This document shows positions 10,099-21,908 of a stretch of DNA of 64,000 nt, piece after piece (the first letter of the stretch is position 1; every line of letters starts with the position of its first letter). This stretch comes from Clostridia bacterium DTU025. Lineage in GTDB: Bacteria; Bacillota; DTU025. The position numbers were made by a program, and so were the translations under genes. The notes under the pieces are model-generated. The model searched no databases and was not told the origin of the DNA. It saw only the letters and a program-made list of their open reading frames with translations. Location: positions 73,518 to 137,517 of the forward strand of contig LFSP01000043.1 of the NCBI GenBank assembly GCA_001513145.1, in the 5' to 3' direction.

Positions 10099-11211
10099 CT
10101 ACTCCTTCCGATAGGCCTTCTTGTAGAATGGGGTCTTGACCACCGTGGCAGGCACGGACCTGCCGCGAATGTCTATTCCCACCTCCGTGCCGACCTTGGC
10201 GTGCTCCGCAGGCACCAGCGCAAGGGCAAGCGCGCGGTTCAGGCTGGGCGAGAAGACTCCGGACGTGACATGTCCGATGCGCTGGCCGTCGGGGCTGAGC
10301 ACCGGATAGTTCTCCCGCGCCACGCCCTTGCCCAGGATCTCCAGGCCAACTATACGACGGGGCACCCCCTGCTCCTTCTGGGCGGCCAGGGCTTCCCGGC
10401 CGATGAAGTCGCCGGCGTTGAGCTTCACGAAGAAGCCGAGTCCGGCTTCGAGCGGAGTTATGTCGGGGGAGAGCTCATGGCCGTACAGGGGCAACGCCGC
10501 CTCAAAGCGCAGCGTGTCGCGGGCGCCAAGCCCAGCGGGCACTAGGCCGTCGCTTGAGCCTGCCTCCAGTATCGCGTTCCATATATGTACTGCGTCTTCG
10601 GGTCGGCAATACACTTCGAAGCCGTCTTCGCCGGTGTAGCCGGTCCTTGAGAGCATGCACTGGCGCCCCGCCACTTCGACCTCAGGGCGGCACCGGAAGA
10701 ACTTGATCTCGCTAAGATCGACGTCACAGATGCGGGCCAGCGCGCTCTGTGCCAGAGGGCCCTGTACCGCCAGCTGCGCGACGGAGTCGGAGATGTTGGT
10801 GATACTCACGTTCGCGTCGTTGACGTGGGAGGTGATCCATTCGTAGTCCTTGGCGGTGTTTGCGGCGTTCACGACCAGCCAATACTCATTCTCGCTCAAC
10901 CTGTAGACTAGAATATCGTCTACAACTCCGCCAGACGGATAGCACATGGGGCTGTACACGACCTGGTGCACGGCCATGCCTGAGCAGTCGTTGGTGACCA
11001 GCCTGTTGATGGCATCGAGTGCCCCGGGCCCGGTCACGAGTATCTCTCCCATGTGAGAAACGTCGAACAATCCGGCGCGCTCCCTCACCGCGCGGTGTTC
11101 ATCGAGGATGCTGGTGTACTGTACTGGTAACGCCCACCCGCCGAAATCGATGATCTTTGCGCCGGCTGCCAGGTGGGCATCGTAAAGAGGGGTCTTACGG
11201 AGATCGGACAT
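10099..11211 (-). CDS. gcvT: Aminomethyltransferase (glycine cleavage T protein)
   Basis: 'KTPLYDAHLAAGAKIIDFGGWALPVQY..GLFDVSHMGEI'. Confidence 0.97.
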   Translation of the reverse strand: MSDLRKTPLYDAHLAAGAKIIDFGGWALPVQYTSILDEHRAVRERAGLFDVSHMGEILVTGPGALDAINRLVTNDCSGMAVHQVVYSPMCYPSGGVVDDILVYRLSENEYWLVVNAANTAKDYEWITSHVNDANVSITNISDSVAQLAVQGPLAQSALARICDVDLSEIKFFRCRPEVEVAGRQCMLSRTGYTGEDGFEVYCRPEDAVHIWNAILEAGSSDGLVPAGLGARDTLRFEAALPLYGHELSPDITPLEAGLGFFVKLNAGDFIGREALAAQKEQGVPRRIVGLEILGKGVARENYPVLSPDGQRIGHVTSGVFSPSLNRALALALVPAEHAKVGTEVGIDIRGRSVPATVVKTPFYKKAYRKE

Positions 11212-11378
11212 ATCTCCACCTCCCGGTGCATTGCTGAGGACGGTACTTCAGTACAGTTCCCCAAAGTCCTCCCGATTCATCGTTGCGTTCGCCGCGGAAT
11301 GTGCCGGGCAGGAAACGCAGCTCCAAGAGCGAATACCACCGCTATACCCCAGCGGAGGAACTTAGGGAGGAACTTATT

Positions 11379-12752
11379 ATGCATGATGCTGTGATAATCG
11401 GCGGTGGACCGGGCGGGTACGTGTGTGCCATTCGCGCGGCTCAGCTGGGACTGTCGGTGGCGCTTATCGAGAGGGCGCAGCTGGGTGGCACCTGCCTGAA
11501 CCGCGGATGCATACCCACCAAGGCGCTGGCCCATACCGCCGACATTGTGGAGATGTCGGGCCGTGCTGCAGAGTTCGGCCTGGTGATGGAGCGCGCTGTC
11601 GTTGACTTCGCGAAGGTCATGTCCAGGAAGGACAGGGTGGTGGCGCGGCTTCGGGGCGGGATAGGGTTCCTGCTCAAGAAGAGGGGCGTGCAGGTGCTGA
11701 CAGGCACGGCTGTGCTGGCAGGCAGCAAGGCAGTGGAGGTCACCGCCGAGGGCGGCGAGGTGACGCGGCTGGAGGCCAGGAACATAGTGATCGCCACAGG
11801 GTCGGAGCCCGTCACCCCGAGGGTATTCGGGTACGACGGCGATTACGTGCTCACGTCCGAAGACGTGCTCAGCCTCAAGGAGCTGCCGAAGCGGATACTG
11901 ATCATCGGCGCCGGCGTCATAGGCTGCGAGTTCGCCAGCATCTTCCGGGCCTTCGGCTGCGAGGTGTCGGTGGTTGACATCATGCCCAACATCCTGCCCA
12001 TGGTGGACGATGACGCCGCCGAGGTTGTGAAGGCCACCTTCAAGAGGCGCGGCATCGGCGTGCATACCGGCGTTAAGATATCGTCTGTTCAGGTGGTGGG
12101 AGACGCGGTGGAGGCGTCCACCGAGGACGGCCAGGTGTTCAGGGCCGACAAGGTGCTGCTCGCCATTGGCAGGAGGCCGACCACCGGCGGGGTCGGCGCC
12201 GCCGACGCAGGCGTCGAGACCGGTGCCGCTGGCGAGATCGTGGTGGACTCGCGCATGAGGACCAATGTGCCGGGCGTGTGGGCAATAGGCGACGTCACCA
12301 ACAAGATGCAGCTTGCGCACGTGGCGTCTGCGCAGGCGCTGGCGGCTGCGGCCAACATGGCCGGGCACGACACGGTGATGAACTACTACGCCGTTCCCAA
12401 CGTCATCTTCACGTCGCCTGAGGTGGCGGCGGTGGGCGTGTCGGAGAGGGGAGCGAAGGAGTCGGGCATCGTCCATCGCGTCGCCAAGTTCCCGTTCGCC
12501 GCAAGCGGCAAGGCGGTGGCCATGGGCGCTACTGAGGGCTTCGTCAAGATCATCGCAGACGAGCACGGGAGGGTCATAGGCGGATGCGTCGTGGGCCCCC
12601 ATGCGTCGGATATCGTAGCCGAGCTGGGACTGGCCATCACGGCAGGACTCGACGCCAGGCAGGTGGCTCACACGATCCATGCGCATCCCACGTTGGCTGA
12701 GGCGGTGGCCGAGGCGGCTGAAGGCATATTCGATATGTCGATTCATATCTAG
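11379..12752 (+). CDS. lpdA: Dihydrolipoyl dehydrogenase
   Basis: 'AVIIGGGPGGYVCAIRAAQLG..GGTCLNRGCIPTKAL'; RBS GGGAGG; divergent from gcv genes. Confidence 0.95.
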   Translation: MHDAVIIGGGPGGYVCAIRAAQLGLSVALIERAQLGGTCLNRGCIPTKALAHTADIVEMSGRAAEFGLVMERAVVDFAKVMSRKDRVVARLRGGIGFLLKKRGVQVLTGTAVLAGSKAVEVTAEGGEVTRLEARNIVIATGSEPVTPRVFGYDGDYVLTSEDVLSLKELPKRILIIGAGVIGCEFASIFRAFGCEVSVVDIMPNILPMVDDDAAEVVKATFKRRGIGVHTGVKISSVQVVGDAVEASTEDGQVFRADKVLLAIGRRPTTGGVGAADAGVETGAAGEIVVDSRMRTNVPGVWAIGDVTNKMQLAHVASAQALAAAANMAGHDTVMNYYAVPNVIFTSPEVAAVGVSERGAKESGIVHRVAKFPFAASGKAVAMGATEGFVKIIADEHGRVIGGCVVGPHASDIVAELGLAITAGLDARQVAHTIHAHPTLAEAVAEAAEGIFDMSIHI

Positions 12753-12805
12753 TCCGGTTCCTTGGGCGCCTGGGCTCAGCTGGGCGTCTATAGGGAGAGG
12801 AATAG

Positions 12806-12854
12806 GAGCCCGGGGCATTGCCGCTAAGGGAAGCCTCGGGCTCTGGATATTTTT
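12806..12854 (+). terminator. Intrinsic terminator after lpdA
   Basis: GAGCCCGGGGC / GCCTCGGGCTC stem followed by TGGATATTTTT. Confidence 0.7.
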
Positions 12855-12974
12855 GCGTGAATATGGTCTTAGCAGGCGATACTGTTCTACAGGGATTTCG
12901 ATCCTCCGATGCTATCATCAGCGTTGATCCGGGCTCGACCTCACGTTCACATGATGACTGCAGGGGGATCGCAT

Positions 12975-15614
12975 ATGGACGCTTATTCTCGGACAAGCAC
13001 GCGGCCTGCGGGCGGGGCGGCGAGACGGCCGGCGAGGCGCGGTGGCGCCAGGCGGCCTTTGAACTTCGGGAGGGCGGGGATCAGGGCGTTGGCGCTGGCC
13101 GCTCTGGGGATTGTTGCGGGCAACGCGACGCTGTTCGGCGTGTACTCGCCCTTCGGCCTAGTGGCTGTTGCCATCGCCGCGCTGGGATTGAACATCGCGG
13201 AGTGCACGTCTGTGGTGGCCGGGGCTTTGGCCGGGTCGGCGCTGGGCGGCGGGGCGGTGGGGGTGATAGCGCTGGCTGCGTCGTCGGCGATGGTCCTGAC
13301 GGCTGGAAGGCCCTTCAGGAGGGCGTCGCGCCGCTGGGTGATGCCGACGGTGGTGGGGACCGCGTCGCTGGCGGGCTCGGCTGTGGCGGCGCTGGTGGCG
13401 GGGGGCGGCGTCAGCGTTGGCGCCTACAGCCTGGCGCAGGCCGTGCTTTCGGGGGCTGCGGCGGCTGTGCTGCTGCCGTCGCTGGGAAGGGTGGTGCCCG
13501 ATGGGGCGGCGGTGCTCCTGGCGGTGGCGGTGGGCTGTGCCGGGCTTACGAGGTTCACCTACCTGGGTGCCTCTTTGGGAACTACATTCGGGCTGTATTC
13601 CTGTGCGGTTGGCGGCCTGGCGGCGGGGCCTGGAGCTGCGGCGATGGCCGGGGCTGCGGCGGGGTTGGGGGTGGGGGTGTCGTCGGCGGGCTCGGGAGAG
13701 CTTGTGGCCATGCTAGCGCTGGGCGGCGCGGCGGTGGGCGCTGCGAGCAGGCAGGGCAGGGCTATGGTGGGGTTTGCGCTGTTGGGCGTGGCTGCCGTAT
13801 GCGGATACTGTTTTCACTCTGAGGAAGCCTACACGGCGCGCCTCATCGAGGCGGCGCTGGCGGCGGGCGTGCTGATGGTTACGCCGGAGAGAGTAGTGTC
13901 GGCACTGGCCAGGAGGGTGCCCCAGCCTGGTGTCGGCGCCGGTTGGCCCGGGGGAGGAGCGGTGCACCACGTGGCCGTTGCGGAGCTGGCGCCCGTCAGC
14001 TCGGCGCTGATGCACTTGGCCAGGGAGTACTGGGGCCAGCCGGGGGCTGTGGCCGCGTCGCAGATGGAGGCGGAGATGGAGCCGGGGCCGGAGCCGAAGC
14101 CGAAGCCGGGTGGTGGGTCGGCGGGCGCCACCGAAAGGCGAGATGGCGCGGCTGCCGTCGGTAGATACACCGAGGATGACCCAGCTGCCCTGATGGCTGC
14201 CGCCGTCGCCGCCATGCGCGACAGGGCGTGCGCCAGGTGCGGGAAGTACGAGGCGTGCTGGTCCAGGCTGTTCGTGCGCACGTACCGCGAGTTTGTGGAC
14301 GTGCTCGCCATGGCCGAGATCCACCCTGAGGCTGACGAGACCAGTCTTCCGGATGGCCTAGTGGAGCGCTGCACCAGGCAGAGCCGGGTGCTGCAGGCCG
14401 CCCGTGAGCTTGCGCAGGGCGCCCACGCCGCCATGGAGAAGGCCGACGCGGTGGGGGTGGGCGGCCCGGACTCGCTTCCAGTGGGCCGGGACGTGGTGTC
14501 GCAGATGCTGTCATCTCAGCTGGAGGCGGTGGCGCAGCTGCTTGACGGGATCGGGCGGACGCGCCCGAGGCCCCCTGCGGCGGCGAGCGATGCTTGGGTG
14601 GAGCAGGAGATAGGACGCAGGCTCGCCGAATGTGGGCTGAGGCTGGAGTCGGTGAAAGTGACGCGGCTGGGGCCGGGCGGGCTGGAGGTGCAGGTGGTGA
14701 AGGGCGCCTGCGCCAACTCCCGCGAGTGCGTGAGCATCCTGTGCCCGGTGGTGTCGTCGGTGCTGGGTCAGCGGGTGGCGGTGTGGGATGCCAACTGCGC
14801 CTTCGATTCAGGCCTGGAGCTGTGCAGAGTGCGTCTGCTGCCGAGGACGGCGTTTGCTGTTGATGTGGGCTGGGTGTCGGTGCCCAGAAGGGAGGGTGAG
14901 CCCTGCGGCGACGCCGCCGCCACGGTGGAGCTGGACGGAGGCGGCACGGCGGTGCTGGTCTGCGACGGGATGGGGGTCGGGGAGGTGGCGGCAGAGCACA
15001 GCCGGCAGGCGGCGGAGAGGCTGAGGAGGATGCTGCAGGCTGGGCTGTCTCCAAGGTATGCGATGAGCGTCGTCAACGACCTGCTGTTTCTGGGGGCAGA
15101 CGGTGAGCGGTTCACCACCGTGGACGTGCTGCTGTTTCAGCGCTACGAGGGCAGGGCGGAGGTGGTGAAGGCGGGAGCGCCGCCGTCGTATGTGAGGAAG
15201 GGCGGGCGCGGGGGCGAGGTGGTGGCCCTGGGGGGACAATCGCTGCCTGCTGGGGTGGCCGCCCCCTGCAGGATGTTCGCCACATCGGTGCAGCTGGAAC
15301 CGGGGGACGAGGTGTTCATGATCACCGACGGGGTGCTGGAGGCGGTAGAGGAGGCGGCGCTGATGAGGTTCATATGCGCCCTGGAGGCCGACGACGCCCG
15401 TGACTGCGCCGAGGCGGTGGCCAGTTGGGCGCAGGGGGCGTTGGGCGCCGGGCGGCGAGGGGCCGGCCGCGGGCGGGAGGCCAGGGCGAGGTCGGGTTCG
15501 GCGGCGGTGGCGGCGGCCCGCATCGCCGAGCTCACCAGGGTGGAATCGCAGCCGGCGCCGCTCAGGGACGATCTCACGGTGGTGGCGGTGAGGATTCAGC
15601 GGGCGGACGCGTGA
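12975..15614 (+). CDS. spoIIE: Stage II sporulation protein E (PP2C-type phosphatase)
   Basis: Multi-TM N-terminus, 'CARCGKYEACWSRLF' Cys motif, C-terminal 'VLVCDGMGVGEVA' PP2C motif; next to tilS-ftsH; start at 12975. Confidence 0.9.
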   Translation: MDAYSRTSTRPAGGAARRPARRGGARRPLNFGRAGIRALALAALGIVAGNATLFGVYSPFGLVAVAIAALGLNIAECTSVVAGALAGSALGGGAVGVIALAASSAMVLTAGRPFRRASRRWVMPTVVGTASLAGSAVAALVAGGGVSVGAYSLAQAVLSGAAAAVLLPSLGRVVPDGAAVLLAVAVGCAGLTRFTYLGASLGTTFGLYSCAVGGLAAGPGAAAMAGAAAGLGVGVSSAGSGELVAMLALGGAAVGAASRQGRAMVGFALLGVAAVCGYCFHSEEAYTARLIEAALAAGVLMVTPERVVSALARRVPQPGVGAGWPGGGAVHHVAVAELAPVSSALMHLAREYWGQPGAVAASQMEAEMEPGPEPKPKPGGGSAGATERRDGAAAVGRYTEDDPAALMAAAVAAMRDRACARCGKYEACWSRLFVRTYREFVDVLAMAEIHPEADETSLPDGLVERCTRQSRVLQAARELAQGAHAAMEKADAVGVGGPDSLPVGRDVVSQMLSSQLEAVAQLLDGIGRTRPRPPAAASDAWVEQEIGRRLAECGLRLESVKVTRLGPGGLEVQVVKGACANSRECVSILCPVVSSVLGQRVAVWDANCAFDSGLELCRVRLLPRTAFAVDVGWVSVPRREGEPCGDAAATVELDGGGTAVLVCDGMGVGEVAAEHSRQAAERLRRMLQAGLSPRYAMSVVNDLLFLGADGERFTTVDVLLFQRYEGRAEVVKAGAPPSYVRKGGRGGEVVALGGQSLPAGVAAPCRMFATSVQLEPGDEVFMITDGVLEAVEEAALMRFICALEADDARDCAEAVASWAQGALGAGRRGAGRGREARARSGSAAVAAARIAELTRVESQPAPLRDDLTVVAVRIQRADA

Positions 15615-15663
15615 AGGTATGGACAAGCGATGTGGCGAACGGAGTAGCAGGGGTTGACGGAAG

Positions 15664-17298
15664 ATGACTCACTATGGAGACTGGACCGACCTTGAGGGCG
15701 TCTGCATGGCCACGATAAGGGAATACGGCATGGTGGCGTCTGGAGACCGCGTGCTGCTGGCTGTGTCTGGCGGAGCGGACTCCATGGCGCTGATGCACGC
15801 CATGGCGGCGCTCCGGGAGAGGCTGGGGATCAGTCTCCAGGTTGCCCATGTGAACCACATGATCCGTGGGGCGGAGGCCGACGCGGATGAAGAGTTCGTG
15901 ATGAGGGCGGCGGCGGAGCTGGGGCTGGAGGCGCATTCGAGGCGCGTGGACGTTCCGGCGCTGGCCCGCGCCCGGGGGATGACTGTGGAGGAGGCGGGAA
16001 GGCAGGCCAGGTACGAGGCGTTCGAGGAGATAGCGCGCGAACACGGGATGGGCGTCGTGGCCTTGGCCCACAACGCCAACGACAACGCCGAGACGGTGCT
16101 GATGCGGATCATCCGGGGCACCGGGGTGAAAGGCCTGGCGGGGATCCCGCCTACGAGGGTCACGGCTTCGGGGCTCAGGATCGTACGGCCGCTCATCAAC
16201 GTGGAGCGGAGGGTGATAGAGGAGTACTGCGGGGCGAAGGGCATCGCCTTCCGGACGGATTCCACGAACGTGGATACCGCGTACACGCGGAACCGCGTCC
16301 GCAACGAGCTGATCCCGCTTCTGGAGAGGGAGTATAACCCGGCGGTGAGCCGAGCGCTGGTGCGGCTGGCGCGGAATGCGTCGGTTGACGAAGACTTCCT
16401 AGCGGGCAAGGTTTGCGAGCTGCTGAAAGAGTACTCCGGCGAAAGCGACGGGCGGGTGCGCTTGAGCAGGCAGGCGATGGCCGCGGCGCACGATGCCCTG
16501 CTCAGCCGTGCGCTGATGTGGGCGTACGGGCAGGTGGCAGGGTCCGAGCACGATACATATCAAGCGGTTCTGGGCAACCTAGTGTCGTTGGTGAGGAATG
16601 GCAAGACAGGCGACAGCTTGCATCTTCCGGGAGGCGTGAGGGCGTGGCTGGAGCCTTACGAAGTTGTGCTGGAGCTGGAGCGGGAGGAAGCTGAGCGGGC
16701 GTGGGCTGCGGCGGAGGAGAGCGCCTGGGGCCCGAGGAGGCTTGCCGTCGGGGCCGTCCTGGAGCTGGAGGAGTGCGGCGTAACCCTGGTGGCCGCCAGG
16801 GGCAAGGTGAGGGGCGCTGGGGCGGGCGTTGAGAGCCTGTGCCGGGCGGCGTCGGAGGTGCTGGCTTCTGAGGTGCCGGGGTCTGGGGTGCAGCTGGAGC
16901 CGTCAGGCGCGGGAAGGCTGTGGGCAGCTTTCGATGCGGGGGCGCTGGACGAGGTCTGCGGTGAGGAGCGAGGCTGGGCGGAGGGCCAGGGTTGCGGGCA
17001 GGGCTGTGGGCAGCGCTGCGGCCGGAGCCATGGCCAGGACTGCGGCCCGAGCTGCGGCGAACTGGTGGTGCGGCCGCCGCGGGCCGGCGACTGGCTGGAA
17101 CCCTTCGGGCTTGACGGGTCGAAGAAGCTTTCGGATCTGTTCACTGACGAGAAGGTGCCTAGAAGGAAGCGCCAGCTGGTTCCGGTGGTGGAGTACGGCG
17201 GGCACGTGCTGTTCGTGGCTGGCCTTAGGGCATCGGGGATCGCGCCTGTGACTGATGCCACGTCGGAGCTTCTCGTAATTGCCCTGAAACGAAACTAA
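15664..17298 (+). CDS. tilS: tRNA(Ile)-lysidine synthase
   Basis: PP-loop 'LLAVSGGADSMALMHAM'; C-terminal 'GSKKLSDLFTDEKVPRRKR'. Confidence 0.95.
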   Translation: MTHYGDWTDLEGVCMATIREYGMVASGDRVLLAVSGGADSMALMHAMAALRERLGISLQVAHVNHMIRGAEADADEEFVMRAAAELGLEAHSRRVDVPALARARGMTVEEAGRQARYEAFEEIAREHGMGVVALAHNANDNAETVLMRIIRGTGVKGLAGIPPTRVTASGLRIVRPLINVERRVIEEYCGAKGIAFRTDSTNVDTAYTRNRVRNELIPLLEREYNPAVSRALVRLARNASVDEDFLAGKVCELLKEYSGESDGRVRLSRQAMAAAHDALLSRALMWAYGQVAGSEHDTYQAVLGNLVSLVRNGKTGDSLHLPGGVRAWLEPYEVVLELEREEAERAWAAAEESAWGPRRLAVGAVLELEECGVTLVAARGKVRGAGAGVESLCRAASEVLASEVPGSGVQLEPSGAGRLWAAFDAGALDEVCGEERGWAEGQGCGQGCGQRCGRSHGQDCGPSCGELVVRPPRAGDWLEPFGLDGSKKLSDLFTDEKVPRRKRQLVPVVEYGGHVLFVAGLRASGIAPVTDATSELLVIALKRN

Positions 17299-17315
17299 CC
17301 AGGGCTCCCGTTCGT

Positions 17316-17344
17316 TTGATGTAGGTAGAGCGCTATGCTATAAT
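17316..17344 (+). promoter_or_regulatory. SigmaA-like promoter upstream of ftsH
   Basis: TTGATG - 17 nt - TATAAT. Confidence 0.5.
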
Positions 17345-17459
17345 TGCTTAATGAATTTGCCAGCTCCAGCCTACAAGTCGAGGCTGTAAGCTACGATTGG
17401 AAGGAGGAAGGCGCCGACGCCGTTGTCAGGGGGAAGTGTGAGTTCCTATCCGTGGCGAA

Positions 17460-19481
<2,022 letters not shown>

Positions 19482-19562
19482 TTGCTGATGTAATACGGCG
19501 CCGAACAGCGGGGCTGGGTGCTGCCCCAAAGTAGGACATCGTGATCGCTGTGAGAGCAAGAG

Positions 19563-19600
19563 GGCCCCCATCGACATCGGTGGGGGCCGTTTCGTTTCTC
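19563..19600 (+). terminator. Intrinsic terminator after ftsH
   Basis: GGCCCCCA / TGGGGGCC stem with T-rich tail GTTTCGTTTCTC. Confidence 0.7.
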
Positions 19601-19629
19601 GTATGCCGAATCTTGGAGGCTCCAACCGA

Positions 19630-20421
19630 TCAGTACTGGGCCTTCTTCAGAAAGAACCTGTACGCCACGATTGCCAGAATCCCATTGTATGCTGCCCCGA
19701 TGAGAAGATACGCTGAGTAGCTCAGATCAGCTCCGAAGTGAACCGGCATGAGCTTCACAAGGAGGCCCTTTATCGCCCAGAAGTTCGGGAAGATGCCAAG
19801 AACGTATTGAAGGTTCCCCTGGAATGCCTCCAGGGTCATCAGAGCAGGCACAAGCGCCAGGATCCCCGTTCCTTTGATGAGAGCGAATCCTTCCACCTTG
19901 TTCCTGGCGAAAGCGCTCTGCAGCAGACCCATGGCCGGCGTGAGGAGCGCGTTCACTGCGGAGAACGCAATTATGTCTGCTAGGTTAACTCCATCAAGAA
20001 GCGGTATACCCAATACCGTGTACTTGTCTCCAGCAATCAGTTTGGTGCCCAAGAGTATCACTATGTTGCCGACGACGGACATCAGGTATACATAGGTCAT
20101 CTTGAACCTCAGATAGCCGGAAGCGCCGACCGGGGTAACCGCAATGGTGTGCAACGTGTTTTCATCCTTCTGCTCGAGCAACAGAAATGTGGCCAGGGCA
20201 GCGAGGAAAAACGACCCGAAGGCAAGTATCATGACGACCATCACGAGCGTGATCGCCTTCAGCATGGCTCCACGTATCGGGTCGAGCGACTGCAGGATCA
20301 TCGGGAACACGACGGTAGACAGAAGCAGCACCAGGGCAGGGAACAGGCACATGTAAAGGTTCACAGGCTCTCGGACGATGGTCCTCGCCTCGTATCTCAG
20401 CAGCGACAGGTACTTGCTCAC
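19630..20421 (-). CDS. ABC transporter permease
   Basis: About six hydrophobic segments; adjacent second permease and ABC ATPase fragment. Confidence 0.75.
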   Translation of the reverse strand: MSKYLSLLRYEARTIVREPVNLYMCLFPALVLLLSTVVFPMILQSLDPIRGAMLKAITLVMVVMILAFGSFFLAALATFLLLEQKDENTLHTIAVTPVGASGYLRFKMTYVYLMSVVGNIVILLGTKLIAGDKYTVLGIPLLDGVNLADIIAFSAVNALLTPAMGLLQSAFARNKVEGFALIKGTGILALVPALMTLEAFQGNLQYVLGIFPNFWAIKGLLVKLMPVHFGADLSYSAYLLIGAAYNGILAIVAYRFFLKKAQY

Positions 20422-20427
20422 ATCAGG

Positions 20428-21147
20428 TCACCCCCTGGCTGCGTTGTCTTTGAACTTGGGATAGACCGCGAGGCGGAAAAGCGCTGCCGTCAAGGCCAGC
20501 AGATACAGGCATCCCGCAATCGCCATGCCCGTCCGATACTCACCGCTCACCGCGGAAGTCAGTAAGTGGCTTGCAGAGTGTGACGGCGATATCATGAGCA
20601 GCCACTCGTACTTCGGGTCGATCACGCCGAAAGTGTACAGGATGGAAGGTATGGTGAACACGAAGACATAACCCATCAACAGGCCCAGCATGGCGGTGAA
20701 GTCCCTGCTGCTTAGGGAGAACACGAAACCTATCGCTGTATGAGCGGCGGCCGCCAGCGCGATAAACAGAAGGAGCAGAGCATAGTCGAGCGCGATCCGA
20801 TGAATGAGGAATAGGGCTGCAGAAGTAACAAGAGCCGATTCGATGGCGAGGACCATTGAGGCAACTGTCTTGGCCGTCAATACTTGTCCGAGAGATACCG
20901 GCAACACCATCATAGTCCGTATAGTGCCGTCCTGCTTTTCTAGATGATGGCAAGCGCCGAGAAGCAGCATCGACATCATGGTCGTATCGATGAACATAAC
21001 GAGCGGGGCTATGTTACGGGCTTCTTCTGCGGATATGAACATGAACAGCGCGATCCATATGAGCGCCGTTATGAGACTGGCGGGCAGTATGTTGTACCTC
21101 ACCAACCGCTTGAGTTCGCCTGCGATAAGCTGCATGAGTTTGCTCAT
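20428..21147 (-). CDS. ABC transporter permease
   Basis: Multiple TM segments; operon context. Confidence 0.75.
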   Translation of the reverse strand: MSKLMQLIAGELKRLVRYNILPASLITALIWIALFMFISAEEARNIAPLVMFIDTTMMSMLLLGACHHLEKQDGTIRTMMVLPVSLGQVLTAKTVASMVLAIESALVTSAALFLIHRIALDYALLLLFIALAAAAHTAIGFVFSLSSRDFTAMLGLLMGYVFVFTIPSILYTFGVIDPKYEWLLMISPSHSASHLLTSAVSGEYRTGMAIAGCLYLLALTAALFRLAVYPKFKDNAARG

Positions 21148-21746
21148 CCAAGCTCAACTCCTGTCACGATGATGAAGATCTCTTCCATGGATGTCTCCCC
21201 GCTGTGAATGGTCTCTATTCGCTCGCTCCTGATGAGCTTCAGGAACTCCTCGTTGTAGCCAATTCCGTCAAGCGGAAAGACGGCGGTGGCAAGGGTTCCA
21301 TTTTCCCTGTATTCGACTGTTACTTCGCGCTTGCCGTACTTGAGTTTCAGATCCCTCGGCGTCGACACCTCTATCAGTTTGCCGTTTACACAGAACGCAA
21401 CGCGGTCACACAGCTGTTCAACGTCGTTCATCAGATGGGTGGTTAAGAAGACCGTGCCCCCTCCGTCGCGGAACTCGGCTATCATGTCCTTGATGATCCT
21501 GGCGTTCTTTGGATCGAGGCCATTGGTCACCTCGTCCAGAAAGAGAACGCGGGGATTGTTGAGCATGGCGCGGACGAAATTCAGGCGGACCTTCATTCCC
21601 TTGGAGTATTCGCCAACCTTGATGTTCCGGTATTCCCAAAGGCCGACTCTTTCCATCAGCTCCTGAATGTCTGCGGTCTTCTTGTAGAAGCCGGAGAAGA
21701 ACCTCATGTTCTCCAGAGCCGTCAGCTTGGTGAAATGCACGGGCAC
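21144..21746 (-). pseudogene. ABC transporter ATP-binding protein, N-terminally truncated (no Walker A)
   Basis: Signature-like 'YSKGMKVRLNFVRAMLNNPRVLFLDEVTNGLDP' present; the ORF opens about where residue 80-90 is expected, with no P-loop in frame upstream. Confidence 0.6.
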
Positions 21747-21908
21747 CTCGAATCCAACGAGATTGATATGATTCCTTCGGGGTGGCCCCCTGTGAGCCCG
21801 ATGCGGGGAGAGTCAAGGAGAGTGAAGGAAATCTGCCTGTTGTGACAAAGTACAACAGGCGCAAGGATACACTCATGCAAGGCCCTCGTGCGGAAGGAAG
21901 GGACGCCA

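Noticed and set aside
11212-11378. Glycine riboswitch between gcvT and lpdA
   Set aside because: Only 167 bp, and I could not find the conserved glycine aptamer core on either strand; a covariance search would settle it.
11277-12818. 513-aa minus-strand ORF
   Set aside because: Antisense to lpdA; low-complexity His/Arg-rich composition, no family resemblance.
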